Made by a program: the position numbers and the translations under genes
Assembly (NCBI GenBank): GCA_963576785.1
Contig: OY756143.1
Location: 2,852,001-2,916,000 of the forward strand
Length of the DNA stretch: 64,000 nucleotides
DNA from: Chlorophyllum brunneum
Taxonomy: Eukaryota; Basidiomycota; Agaricomycetes; Agaricales; Agaricaceae
Reading direction: 5' to 3'
In this document: piece after piece, positions 12,301-22,666 of the stretch
Numbering within the stretch: position 1 is the first letter of the stretch
Layout: every line of letters begins with the position of its first letter
Notes under the pieces: model-generated
What the model was told of the DNA's origin: nothing
The model's database searches: none
What the model saw: only the letters and a program-made list of their open reading frames with translations

Positions 12301-13421
12301 TCAACTCTGTCTTTAAATCTCTCTGGCCTGGACGTAGGTTACTTGACCGTTTCTCTACTAATGTATCTTTCACAGGATTTAACCAGGATAACCCTCACCT
12401 CTCGAAGACACTTTGGGATGATGTTACAATGAATGCAACGATGGATAATAAATCCATCATTATTGGCACGGACAGCTCAGTCCACCCCAACCCCAACCTG
12501 CTTGCCAGCCAGTTCACGGCAGTAGCTACTATTCGACACCTAGACAGCAGAAGCTCTATCATAAAGAGGCTTGGAGGAACTATGTCGACGGACACCAAAC
12601 TGGTCGCACAATACTTAGGAATCACCAAAGTACTCACAACCAAAGAATATGACCAGGTCGAGCACATCCATGTGTTCACCGACTCCATCGCAGCCTCCCG
12701 GCTCCTACTCAATTGTTCGCTGCACTCCTGCCAGTAGCAATCCATCTGCACATCGAAGGCACTCCTGGCTTGGTTCAACAATTCAGACCAGCACCGCCTT
12801 TCCTTTTACCACACGCCGTTGAAGTGTAAATACGGTATACAGAAAGCCACTCACAATTGGATCCAAACAGTCGCCTGGCCTAACCGGGGTAGAAATCACT
12901 GAGTCCCCAACTCCGTGGACTACTTACGCAAAAAGTCCGCCGAACAGGCAATCCATACATGGCAAGCCATGTTCGGCTTCAAGAAATACAGCGGTAGCTC
13001 CTTCCTCCACCTCCCAGTGCAAGCGAATGGGGCCTCCGCTCTACCATTGCACATCAAGTCCGGTCCCTGGATACGAGAATGCGGTTACCAGCCTCAGCTC
13101 TTCGCAAGAGCATGTCACGCCATTTTATGCCATGCCCCGATTGGGGAGTATCAACTCCGATTCTTCCCCAACGAGGACTTATCATGCCACCACTGCAACA
13201 ATCAAATGGTCCAGACTAGGTTGCACATCCTCTATTGTTGCAACGACTTCGATCATTATTTTGGCGTCGACACCATCAAGACTTTTGTCAATTTCTTGCG
13301 TCATAACCCTACCATGTTCAGCTTCCCCCCGGAACCTGACCACCCTCATATCCATGCCGGGTCAATACCCCCACTACATCGTCGTCAAGTCCAAAGGAGG
13401 TTTGGGTCTGTACCTGCGTAA
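9372..13421 (+). pseudogene. LINE ORF2: endonuclease, reverse transcriptase, RNase H
   Basis: 1,350 codons in one frame without indels, with stops at 9606, 9780, 10140, 10638, 11208, 12003, 12735 and 12900. The N-terminal APE-type endonuclease shows S-H-N-V-G-R, L-I-Q-E-P, G-G-D-I-N (near 9920) and N-S-D-H-T-P-L (near 10155). RT runs about 10800-11700 with F-R-P-I-I-L-L-N, V-G-Q-G-L-A-L-S-P and catalytic F-V-D-D-G (near 11520). RNase H is about 12450-12900 (G-T-D-S-S, then F-T-D-S). A C-terminal C-x2-C ... H ... C finger lies near 13185-13245. It would nick target DNA and prime cDNA synthesis from the nick. Now inactive. Confidence 0.92.
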
Positions 13422-13882
13422 ATCCTTTCCTTTTTCTCCTTTTTCTTATGCTTTCCCGGTTATGGACTTCAATTCCATTTCTCTATCTCCCCTTTCCTCG
13501 CTCGTCTACTATTTTATAGATAGTTTTCTTTCAACATCCATCTCTCCCGTGGTGCCTGGGCAAACGCCCTCCTACACACTAAGTACCATTTGTTGTTCCC
13601 CCTTGTGATTGCAAGTAGATAGTTTCATTCTGTCAATCTCTCTCTCTCACTCTCTCTCTTTCTGAATTCCTCTTTTCCTCTTTCTTGCTGATCAACGTAG
13701 GTACCAAACATCTCTCTAGTGTACGCGCTAGACAGCGTCGAGTCTCGTGGGGTTAGTTTACATATAGTCTACTTTCCCTTCTCCAAACATTCTGTATGTT
13801 CTGCCTTTGTATGTATGTATACGCAGACTGCGTTCGAGCACCGCTATATAAATTGTTGATTTAAAAAAAAAAAAAAAAAAAA
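13422..13882 (+). other. LINE 3' UTR and poly-A tail
   Basis: Pyrimidine-rich untranslated region with a TC microsatellite around 13636-13663, then a 3' end reading ...TATATAAATTGTTGATTT followed by A20. The A tail directly abuts the right target duplication. No coding signal. Confidence 0.85.
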
Positions 13883-14400
13883 GATTCTTGGTTTCAGAAT
13901 CATTTGTTGTCTGTCTATGGTGAGTCTAAGGACAGCATCATGGGTAGCTTGTCCTTGTCTGTTGGTGGTTCTATTGGCATTAAGGATGGTGACTGGTGTG
14001 TCAAGTGGATGGGTTGGTAGGTTCCATCATTCTACAAGAGATGGGTCGATGTAATTTCTGGCTGCTCCTGAATCTAGGAGGGCAAGGTGTTTGGTAGTTG
14101 TGGTAGGTAAGTGGACAGTAGTTGGAACATAGATAGTATTGTTCTTTGGAACAATGTTAACAGTGGCGATTTGTTCAGTGTCAGGTGGGTTGGGTTGGGG
14201 GTAGTCATCATGTTGTGGCAGCGAATAAGAAATCTGCAGTTTCTTTATAGTTTGAGATCTAGATGCAGTAGCTGGTCTCTTCAGACAAAAGACTTGATTA
14301 AGTCTTCATCAGGATGACTATCTGCAACATTGAAGAGTTCTTCTATCTCTTCATCAGAGACGTCTTCCATTACATTCACGATTCAGGTAGACTTGAATCG
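13883..14400 (-). pseudogene. gypsy-2 protease region (right of the LINE)
   Basis: Minus-strand reading gives the aspartic protease core L-L-D-S-G-A near 14070-14090. After rejoining across the LINE it continues to I-I-G-L-G-M-P and a N-P-E-V-D-W block near 7050. It joins gag (upstream on the minus strand) to RT. Short stops and frame changes are present. Confidence 0.75.
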
Positions 14401-14409
14401 TTGCTTGCT

Positions 14410-16008
14410 TCAGTCAAAGCATTTGGACTTGTAAGCAGCATTCTTGGACATACTGGCACAGTTCTTTCCATGGCTTTGTTGTGGGCAATTTCTGGAGAAA
14501 TGTCCAGCAGATTTGCATGTGAAACATTTTTGTTTGTTATATAACTTCCGGAGTTCGGGTGATAAGATTGCATTGAGTTGGGCTGTGGCAAGTTTTGTGG
14601 CCATGCAGGCGACTTGCTGGGTAGTTGTGTTTGAATATTCATCATTGTCTGATGATGTTTCTTCCTTAGATTCTTCTCCTTCTTTGTCAGATCCTTCTCC
14701 CATTGGGTAAAGATTATTGAGCTGCTGCTCGAGGATGTGGTCAATGTCCATGGGACCATAGCCTGGGGGGTTACTGCTTCTTTGAGTTGGCTGGTAAGGT
14801 CTTGTATAAGACATCAAACTTGATGCTTTCAGAGTGCGATATTTCGAGCAATGGGAAGTATGTTGTACTGAGTGATGATGTTCTGTTGAGCTAAAATTCT
14901 GTTGTAGGTACACTATTGTTGCTGCATTTTGCACGGCTGTGTACCAAGCATTGATGTCATTTGGGGCGGGGTTCTGACTGTAGACAAGCCTTTTGTAATA
15001 TGGATCCAGTCCTTTAATGAAGAACATGATTTTGGTCTCTGCATGGGTGATTCCGGCTCGGATACACATATTCTTGAATTGCTCAACATAGACTGTGGCA
15101 GGTTGTCCATTCATGGTGACATTAGATAGTTGATCAATGGTGACAAGGGTATCATTTGCTGGTAGAAATGAAGTGTCAAGTTTTGTGAGGAACTGTTTGA
15201 TGGTCTGGGTGGGGCTGAAGACATTATTGGTGGTGTGTGAAATGGTATAGGCTTGTTTCCATTCCCTGGCCAATCCTTCCATACTAAGGAGGGCATACAT
15301 GATCTTGGACTTATCATTTGGTAGATTGTTGGGCTGTAATATGAAGTAGATCTGGAGGTTCTGCTTTCAGTTGGGATAATCAAGTGGGTCACCATAGAAA
15401 ATGGTGGGCTTTGGGAGCTTGGGGTCTGGCATGTTTGATCCTGTAGGTGAGTTTGGTAGTGAGCTTGCTGGGGAGTTTGATGGGGACAATTGGCAGGTTT
15501 GTGGCTGTTGGGTTGTCCTGAGTGTAATTGGAGGTCCTGGTGCTCTGGTTGTCTGCTGGTGGGTACTGGCAGGTACCACTGGTTAGGTTGTCTGGTAGTT
15601 GGTTGACTGATAGTTGGTTGTCTGGCTAGTTTGACTTTGTTGAGCTTCCCTTTCTCTTTGTTCTCGGAGTAGCTAGAGGGCTCCAGCAAGTGGGTTTGGT
15701 AGGTTCGATATCTTGTCGTTGAATTCATATTGGGGCTCAAATTCCAGTGTCTGGGGTGGTGGCTCTTCAGAGTGCTCACTTCCATGTTCGGAGTGCTTGG
15801 GGTTGTCTGAGTGTTCAGACTCAGTAGAAACAGTTTCTCTGTAGTGTTGGTCAGACTGCTGGGATTGCTGTGATTGCTGTGATTGTTGTCTTGAGATTGC
15901 TTGTTGTGCCCAGTCAGATTGCATGTAAGCAGGTGTCTGATAAGACTCTGAACTCTGTCTTGGGGCAGGTTCACTAGTTCTAATCCTACTAGCTGTGGCA
16001 CTAGTCAA
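14410..16008 (-). pseudogene. gypsy-2 gag
   Basis: 533 codons in one frame from the ATG at 16008, with stops near 15673, 15580 and 15367. The N-terminal third is Gln/Ser/Glu rich (runs of Q-Q-S). The middle is the helical capsid-like region. The C-terminus has one CCHC zinc knuckle, C-F-T-C-K-S-A-G-H-F-S-R-N-C, near 14480-14530. Capsid and nucleocapsid role by family knowledge. Not functional as it stands. Confidence 0.85.
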
Positions 16009-16859
16009 GGGTTGTTCAAAGGGTTGGGAAGTGGTCGAGGTGGACCATTGGATGGAGGCTGGTAGGGAATATTGAACTGGTTCTGGGTTTTGCCAGGAGG
16101 TTCATTGAGTAGGCTCAATACTGTAAGGCTCTGCAGCCTTGGATTGCAATCTAGTCCTATAGACCAGAGGTATGGGTGGAGTAGTCTCCTTTTGCTTTGC
16201 ATGACATTGGACTCATTCAATCTTGACTGAGTTGCACCTTTATCTCACCGACAATTATTTGTGACTTCTTCCTGTACTTCCTGGGAATACACAACAGGTT
16301 TCAAGGGCATCCTCTACTGAGTGCTCTTGCTTTTTGAGGGAATCTGTTACTGGCATAACAGCAACAAGGCGTGATGCATCTTTACAGTTGCTAGTATCGT
16401 CTGGCTGACTAGATGGCAGCTGCTTAGTTTAGCTTCTCTAGGGACGGCTTCTCCGTAGCCTAGTAGTTGTGACCTTCTGTTCCTTCTGGATCTTCTTTCA
16501 ACCAGAGTACTTCTCAACAGGAATCCAGAGGTGGGACATGTGGCAGGCAAGTTTCTCTTCTTCTCAAGGAGGAAACCACAAAGTTGGTCAATAGCATATA
16601 TTCTATGAGTGGGTCTTTGTGCTTAGCCCTACTAACTTGAGGGGTACTCCAGGTACTGGCAGGTGCAGTGTGGGTCCTATGTGACTGATAGCGAGCTATG
16701 CTTCTATGCAGCAGATAGGCACTGTGTACAACTCTTCTTGGCTTCCTGTAACAGTGACAATGGCAATGATGCAGGAAGATATTATCCTTGTTCAGTAATA
16801 ATGGCAATGATGCAGATAACACTGGGGTTCTTGTTCCCTATGCTGACATGACTCAGTAG
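16009..16859 (-). other. gypsy-2 leader between primer site and gag
   Basis: About 850 bp between the primer binding site and the gag ATG. It holds short open stretches but no recognisable domain. A fragment at 16005-16220 stays open upstream of gag and may be an N-terminal extension. Confidence 0.5.
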
Positions 16860-16871
16860 AAGCTTTGATCT
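16860..16871 (-). promoter_or_regulatory. Self-primer binding site of gypsy-2
   Basis: Reading the minus strand, two bases after the 5' LTR comes AGATCAAAGCTT. It is complementary over all 12 bases to AAGCTTTGATCT inside the same LTR (17147-17136), which starts 35 nt downstream of a TATA box. No TGG-starting tRNA complement is seen. This is the arrangement of Tf1-type self-primed elements, where the RNA 5' end folds back as primer. The segment contains the palindrome AAGCTT, which raises chance matching somewhat. Confidence 0.65.
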
Positions 16872-16873
16872 AT

Positions 16874-18010
16874 TGTTACAGATTTGGCTACTAAGGGCAA
16901 TCGAAGAGGATGCAACCTCTAGGGTATGGCCTTAATACCTATCTCAGCCAAGTAACTGGATAAGCAAACATTATCAAACTGTCGTTACTCAACCAAGAAA
17001 TGGGAATCCCATTTATTTCGTAGCTCTGAGTAATGAGGACAAGTAGAGAATAAGCAGTTAAGCAATCTTCTATTGATTGACAGCAACTGTTAATGGAAAC
17101 TCTTCTTGGGCAATCAAGAAGGCTATCCCTGTAGAAGATCAAAGCTTAAGCTTTGACTTCCTAATACAGTTGCCTATTTATACTAACTACTTCTTTTCTA
17201 TAAATACTACGGAGTATAGATAATGAGACTGAAACACATTTTACAATGTGAAACTGATAGATATGAAACTTCAAGGTGAAACACTACTAAAGATAAACAT
17301 GAAACTGATAAAGATGAAACAGCTAAACATAGAGTGAAGTGAAACTGATGATGGTGAAACGGATGAGTGCTTACTCATCCTCAGAGATCTCAGATGACGA
17401 TGATGGAGATTCATCGGAACAACTACAGTCACAAGACACGTAGGACAAAGTGGTAGAAGATGATGATGATGACAGTGGTGATGGAAGAACTGCATCCATA
17501 GGATGATCGGAGTTGGATGATAGGGATGATGTAGATGTGATTGGTTCTTCAGAGAGATAGGACTCAGGTAACTTGACAAAGACTCAAGTAGATTGCAATA
17601 GCGGATAAGGAGAATCATTGCTGTCACTACTGGGTACAGCGGGTTTGTTGTCTGGTGCTAAGTCTTTGGGCTGTATTTCTATGCAATAGATTCCATCAGT
17701 AATTTGTTGGTGAATGAGTGCTTCGAGCACTGGACTGTGAGTGTACATGTAGGGGTGGATATATTGCATAGTTTCTTCAGTAGTTGGTTGTGCTTTCCAA
17801 CCGTTGTTCCAGGCACTGTAGAGGTTGTTCTCGATGGTGCATAAGTAGAGTCCATTGGTATCACATATGTATAAGTATGGTGCATATTTCCAGGCCAGTC
17901 AAAGTAGAGAGTCGATAACGGCGTTATTGGATCATAGTGGTGGGATGAGTGGTATAGCTTCTAGAAACTTGTTGTAACCTCTGACATAGGTTCTAGGTTC
18001 AGACATAACA
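16874..18010 (-). repeat. 5' LTR of gypsy-2 with TATA box
   Basis: 1,137 bp, from TGTTACAGAT to CATAACA on the plus strand. On the minus strand a TATAAATA box lies at 17182-17175, and the inferred RNA start (self-primer segment) at about 17147. U3 is therefore about 860 nt. Most of it is the non-translated copy of the ORF3 tail. Confidence 0.92.
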
Positions 18011-18015
18011 CTTTA

Positions 18016-18870
18016 TGAAAAAAATGGGAATGCCAAGATCTTGGTCTAACTAAAGAATTTCTTGGCATGAAAATTTCACAAAATCTTATAAACCAATCAA
18101 TTACCCTAGACCAAATAGATCATCTAGAAAAAGTTCTTAATCAATTTAAAGTAATTGGAAAAGAAGAAATCCCATTACTGAATGGGTTTAATCTTTGAAT
18201 CCAATACATGACAAGTAACACCTGACTTCATAAAGAGGTATTAACAGTTAGTAGGATCAGTCATGTATCTAATGATAGGCAGTTAGCCTGATATAGCTTT
18301 TGCCACTGTCAAGTTATCACAATATATGACCAATCCTACTAAAGCACATTATAATGCAGGCTTACATTTGCTGAAGTATCTTAATGCTACTTGCAAATAT
18401 AGAATTACCTATAATGGAAGTTCTATGCAAGGCCTTAATACTTTTTCTAACTCTGATTGGGCTGGTGATCCAATTAGTCATAAATCTGTAACTAGATATT
18501 TCTGTTTATTAGCCAGTAGAGCTATTGCTTGGTTAAGTAGAAAACAGAAAACCATTGCATTATCTTCTATCAAAGCCAAGTATATGGCTTTGTCAGATTG
18601 CAGTTGACAACTTGTTTGGACTGTCAATTTGTTGGAAGAAATTGGTATCCAATCATTGGCTCCTTATCTCTTTGGTGATAATGAGGGTTCAATATTTTGG
18701 ACAAAAAATCCAGTAACAGAAAAATAATCAAAACATGTCAACGTTGAATACCATTACATTCATGATTTGGTAGAAGAAGGAAAGATTGAAATATTCTCTG
18801 TAAAAGACATGGAAAATCCTGCCAACATTCTCACAAAGAATTTAGACAAAATTAAATTCAATCTATTCTG
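18016..18870 (+). pseudogene. copia-1 RT end and RNase H
   Basis: Resumes the copia reading right of gypsy-2: K-E-F-L-G-M-K-I, then the copia RNase H (S-D-W-A-G-D, W-L-S-R-K-Q, and A-L-S-S-I-K-A-K-Y where the family has S-x-E-A-E-Y), and the C-terminal H-V-N-V-E-Y-H-Y-I block. Stops near 18198, 18603 and 18725, plus frame changes near 18200-18320. A purine-rich tract just before 18933 is the PPT. Confidence 0.85.
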
Positions 18871-18932
18871 ACCTTGCCTTGGCTTGATGTTTGAGTAATT
18901 GAAACTCTATATCAATACAGAGCAAGGAGGAG

Positions 18933-19502
18933 TGTTGAAGTTTTGGATATATTCTAGAAATAGACTATGAAGTCATTATGATAATAATAGACTAATCTGT
19001 TACTTTCCAGTAACTTCAATCCATAGTAACTTCTTATGAGTTGCTTTGTATATGATGAGAGTCATAATGTCAATTGGTACTTGATAGATTACTCTACATA
19101 GTTCCAATGACTAGTATAATAAGTTCCACAGGTACTATGCTACAGTTAATAGGAGTCATAAGGAGCATTCTATGTATTCCTAGTGTTTTATGTAGTATGA
19201 CTTGTCTATGTACCTATATGTATATAAACCCCATGTAGCAGACCAAGTTCTGCATTTTATTCAATCAGACAACTTCTTCATCATATCCTATCTACTCTAG
19301 TACAACATAAGTCTTGACTTACTTGACTTTAAACTCTTTACTTCTGACACAAATTGTTTTATCTCTAACATCTGTCTATCTGAATTACTCTTCTACTATT
19401 ACTGGATAGAAGCATACTTTATTGGTGAGTAGACCCTATGTTCTCTCCTACTGCGTTTACTGCTGCCCCAGCAAACAACTTGTTACAGTCATTTCCTCAA
19501 CA
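18933..19502 (+). repeat. 3' LTR of copia-1
   Basis: 570 bp from TGTTGAAG to CCTCAACA, near-perfect inverted ends. It has a TATA-like stretch (TATATGTATATAAACC) near 19215. A diverged relative in inverse orientation is at 51015-51586 (572 bp), which confirms the borders. Confidence 0.85.
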
Positions 19503-20295
19503 TGGTATGTTGTTTGAGAAGGAAAATGGCATGTACATCATCTATTTCAGCTTATACTTTCAATGCTTCAAATTTGATTATGAAGTTGACAGTATTTCTC
19601 TTTCCCTGTTTGAACAACTCAATTTCCCCTTCTGCTATTGCCTTTCTATTCCCCAATGAGAATGTGGCTACCATCTCCTTGGCAAAATCATCACATGTTG
19701 GTGTTTTCTTGTTCTGAATAGCCAATAGTTTGGCATTTGCATAGGGTCCTGCTAATCCTCCTATTATTCTTGCCAATACTCCAATTATCTTCTGCTCATT
19801 ATCATTGATCTTGTTGAAGAGTGTCCATAGAGATATTGCTCTCTGCCAATCATCAAACTTGGTTCTGTCTCCATTGAAGTATCCTGGTTCTGGGACTAGG
19901 TTCTTTGGGAAGTTAACTTCATCAGCTATTTCTGATTCTGTCTCAGATTCTCTGTATTTGTTCTCATGTGTCTTGGCAGTTTCTATGTTGGATGTGGTCT
20001 CAGCAACTGCTGTGTTGAATAGGGTCTCAAAGAGTGCTGTGTTTTCATCTATACTGTGTTCAGATTTCTGCTGTTTAAGGCCTTCAGGGATTTTTGGTTC
20101 TGTTTGTTACTTGGATCTGGTGGTTATGGGTGATCCTTGGATATCTGTTGGTCTCTGGGCTCTGTGTCTTCTTGGTGTTCTCAATGAGCTACTGCTGCTC
20201 ATAGACTGTTGTCCTGGTCAGAGGCTATTATTCCAAGCCTAGCTATGAATAGTGGCACCTTTCTTGCAAGGTGAGTTGAATGACACTTTACCAAA
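19503..20295 (-). pseudogene. gypsy-3 gag, 5' part
   Basis: Minus-strand family A gag. From about 20200 the Ser-rich start and the acidic N-terminal region can be followed, then the capsid-like part with G-G-L-A-G-P-Y-A-N-A-K-L and V-A-T-F-S-L-G-N-R-K. It is cut at 19503 by the copia-1 LTR; the rest lies left of copia-1. Frameshifts and stops are present. Confidence 0.8.
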
Positions 20296-20602
20296 TGTTA
20301 TGATCTTAGTCTAGAACTCAGGTTGCAAGTCTTTGGATAAAGACAAGGAAGTAGAGAGAAGAGAAAGGGATGATACAATTGGTAAAGTGTAAGGAATACA
20401 TCAAGTATTACTACACTCTATATACTAGTGGTAAGCTCTAAGAATACTAAGGAATGGCGTAATGGATTCATAGGAGATGGGTAGAGTGAGTCAGGAAGAG
20501 TACAGCTTTATGGAGTGAAACAGGAGATGACACAGATATAAAGAAATGATGAGTACAACAGGTGCATGATAGGAATGTAATATCTATCTATAGTTCATAA
20601 CA
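20296..20602 (-). repeat. 5' LTR of gypsy-3
   Basis: 307-bp family A LTR on the minus strand. The primer site outside it (20284-20295, plus strand ACACTTTACCAA) is complementary to the LTR's own segment, as in gypsy-4. Its U3 sequence is closer to the LTR at 29296 than to any other copy, and both share the same flanking 147-bp unit. Confidence 0.88.
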
Positions 20603-20750
20603 CAGATTTGTATTGAGGGTTGGGATCCCCAGGGATGCTTGGTTTCTCAAATCAACAACAAATATCCCATACCAATTCTTTAGTCTGATTACTGCCTGGA
20701 CAATATAAATGGCAGATAGTAAGTCCATGCTTATTCACATATCATAAACA
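20603..20750 (-). repeat. 147-bp coding-like unit, left copy
   Basis: Nearly identical, in inverse orientation, to 29149-29295. On the minus strand it ends directly at the start of the gypsy-3 LTR. It can be read as an intron end (...TTGTCCAG) followed by about 35 sense codons including G-I-F-V-V-D-L-R-N and L-N-T-N-L. That resembles the FAD-binding part of VAO-type oxidases only loosely; the identity is not established. Confidence 0.7.
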
Positions 20751-21178
20751 ACATTTGACTGCAACATCTAGCTTTTATATCCAATTGACCTTATACCCCA
20801 AGTTCTATTGGTACTTTAACCAAGCTCAGAGACAAGTCCAAATTTCCAAGACATGCCAAACAAGGTTTATAATCAGAAGAGTGACCGCATTAGCAAGTCT
20901 GAAAAGAAGAGGATATCTTAATTGGCTCAGATGATGTCACTATATCAGCCCTTCTGAACGAGGTCAAGGACCAGTGGAACAGGTTGGTACGTGGGAATGG
21001 AAATGGGGTATCCTTTAAATTCTGGCTTTGTGAAAAGGGATTTTTTGGCGCATATAGTGGACAAGATGGGCCGATTTGTGCAGTCACAGTCCCTGGTAGT
21101 GGGGAGAGGTGGGAATTTGTGGCTTGATTATTGTAGACAGTTACAGAGTAGTTATAGAGTCTAGGAATTACAACAGAG
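20751..21178. other. Island edge without identifiable gene
   Basis: On the minus strand a short open stretch near 20820-20890 (C-L-A-C-L-G-N-L-D-L) could be an exon of the gene interrupted by gypsy-3. A minus-strand open stretch at 20890-21186 overlaps the end of the DUF6533-like gene in another frame and is not credible on its own. Confidence 0.4.
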
Positions 21179-22666
21179 CTATTCACGCGGACGAACCGGA
21201 TGAATGAAACGGAGAGTTTCTCGCATGTGGGTGCTGTCAGTGCGGGGAGCTAGGAGCCCTTTATTTCCATATAGGCGAATGTGCAAAATGATCCTGCATG
21301 AGATGATGCTGAGCAGGTACCTCGGCATTCTAGGGATTAGAGAGGATCAATAAGGTTCAGTCTCAGCTATCACAGTGAGACCCACGAGAAGGAGAGGTCA
21401 CGTAACGGACCATTGGAAGAAAACCATACAATAATGCCCAATGCGGACACAACTGTCGTGTTCTTACTCAGCCCTCCATGCCTTAAAACAAGTAAGGGGA
21501 ATAGTAGAACGTACTGAGGGAGATTGAATAATAGATAAACGCATCGTCATATATCCTTTTCATCAACCAACTTCGTTGTACTTCGGCACGTCTTCGAAGC
21601 CTTGCCCAGCCAGTAACAAGAAGGAGCACTTATAAGATTGCCTCTCAGCGTGTAATTCACTCTTAGTCGACTCCAGTCACTCACCGGTTTCATAGGTGAT
21701 AGAAGCGATTATTCCGGAAATAGCATAAACCTCTCCTGTGGAAGAGCTGACCATAATGCACCCAGGAAAAGGACCCGAAATAGGTAATGGAATAACTTGA
21801 AGTAGAGATTAGGATGAGAAATGTCTTATTGGAACGGAGCTAACCTGAAAGGTGGATATTAAGCAATACCACCAACGCAAAGCCAGAGGAAAGGACAACC
21901 TTTGTACTGATCATCAACGAAATGTCTGAGTCAGATATTATTGATGACTCACAGTGGCGAAGATGGAGAGTAATATTGCAGCAAGACGAGTTTGCGCCAC
22001 TAGAGCATATGCTCTGTAGATGAAAAGAACTGGCACAAAGAAACAGGGTATAAAGAAAGCGCTCATGGCTACGATTTGTGCTTACTTTGTGCGGATAATA
22101 GGCCTATATTACTCGACCAAATTGTGACCCCTATGACTCTGTTGCAGACCTGTACATTCACTGTGAGCCCACGGCCTCCATTGAACGTGGGTCGGAGAAT
22201 ACCTCACTAGACGGAGTTGAAGCAGACAACGCTAAGGCTTGATGTCAGTTAATAGTAGCAGCACAAGGGAAATCATATAATCTCACTAAACAACTGGATA
22301 GCTGTATCAATCACCGGGGAGTAGCGAGAGACATAGTAGACAACCTTGACAATCGACCACGACGCTGGCCAGAGGAAATCGATCTGGAAACCATTAAAAA
22401 ATAGAGGGCAGGAAGAACGTGAAGCGAAGGGCACCTCTGTGGGCAGCGTTTGGAAGTAATCTGCTAGATAGAGTGTAACAAGAGCAACTATAAATCGCTG
22501 TTAAGGTAACCCTACTATGAACTTCATGGGGAAACATTACCCCTAAAATACTGGGAAATACCTTGAGCTCACTTCACAGCGAGAGGAAGGACAGTAGAAC
22601 TCTTACCTGTACTGCGGCGAGCTGTGGGATGAATGGGATGAATGACTCAAAGGTATCTACGTCCAT
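21179..22666 (-). CDS. DUF6533-like multi-pass membrane protein
   Basis: A multi-exon gene is supported at both ends. Exon 1 is 22666-22607 (20 codons), exon 2 22497-22435, exon 3 22383-22287, with GT-AG introns and consistent phases. Exons 2-3 read the family signature: V-A-L-V-T-L-Y-L-A-D-Y, then T-E-I-D-F-L-W, W-S-I-V-K and R-Y-S-P-V-I-D. Further exon pieces follow: A-Y-A-L-V-A-Q-T-R near 22010, P-F-P-G-C near 21755, D-D-A-F-I-Y-Y near 21560, and a last exon with I-I-S-C-R-I-I-L-H-I-R near 21300 ending at the stop 21179-21181. The order matches the DUF6533 family of basidiomycetes, with several helices and unknown function. Middle exon borders are unresolved and the gene could be partly decayed. 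Confidence 0.7.

Larger units (their letters stand above)
7119..13882 (+). mobile_element. Tad-like LINE (non-LTR retrotransposon), full length
   Basis: 6.76 kb element with ORF1, ORF2 (endonuclease, reverse transcriptase, RNase H, C-terminal zinc finger), a 3' UTR and a 20-base poly-A tail (13863-13882), flanked by 14-bp target duplications. Apurinic-type endonuclease plus RT plus RNase H in one ORF2, in a fungus, fits the Tad clade. Base composition (GC and pyrimidine rich) differs clearly from the AT-rich gypsy-2 around it. It is the youngest layer of the nest, yet its ORFs already hold 12 in-frame stops. Confidence 0.93.
1551..18010 (-). mobile_element. gypsy-2: complete self-primed chromovirus, itself split by a LINE
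   Basis: Full-length Ty3/gypsy element on the minus strand, about 9.7 kb once the LINE is removed. Reading 5' to 3' on the minus strand: 5' LTR (18010-16874), self-primer binding site (16871-16860), leader, gag with one zinc knuckle (16008-14410), protease, reverse transcriptase, RNase H, integrase with chromodomain (to 4132), an accessory ORF3 (4124-2048) that runs into the LTR, and the 3' LTR (2687-1551). Both LTRs are exactly 1,137 bp and differ by scattered substitutions, so the insertion is not recent. The internal genes carry several stops and at least one indel. Confidence 0.93.
693..19502 (+). mobile_element. copia-1: Ty1/copia element split by gypsy-2
   Basis: Copia-1 occupies 693-1550 and 18011-19502; everything between is the gypsy-2 insertion. 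The left segment carries the first half of the copia reverse transcriptase, the right segment the rest of RT, RNase H and the 3' LTR. Joined at the target site the two halves read through the same reverse transcriptase. Its 5' half lies left of the window or was lost at the gypsy-1 junction. It is itself inserted in the gag region of gypsy-3 at 19502/19503. Confidence 0.9.

Noticed and set aside
7201..13421. Recoded stop codons (readthrough genes) in the LINE
   Set aside because: Stops of all three types occur at non-conserved sites, and similar stops decay the gypsy and copia genes, while host genes use normal stops. Deamination decay explains this better.
15111..16001. Long minus-strand open frame of 296 codons
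   Set aside because: It overlaps the gypsy-2 gag frame in another register; Pro/Thr/His-rich shadow without domain. The knuckle-bearing frame is the true gag.
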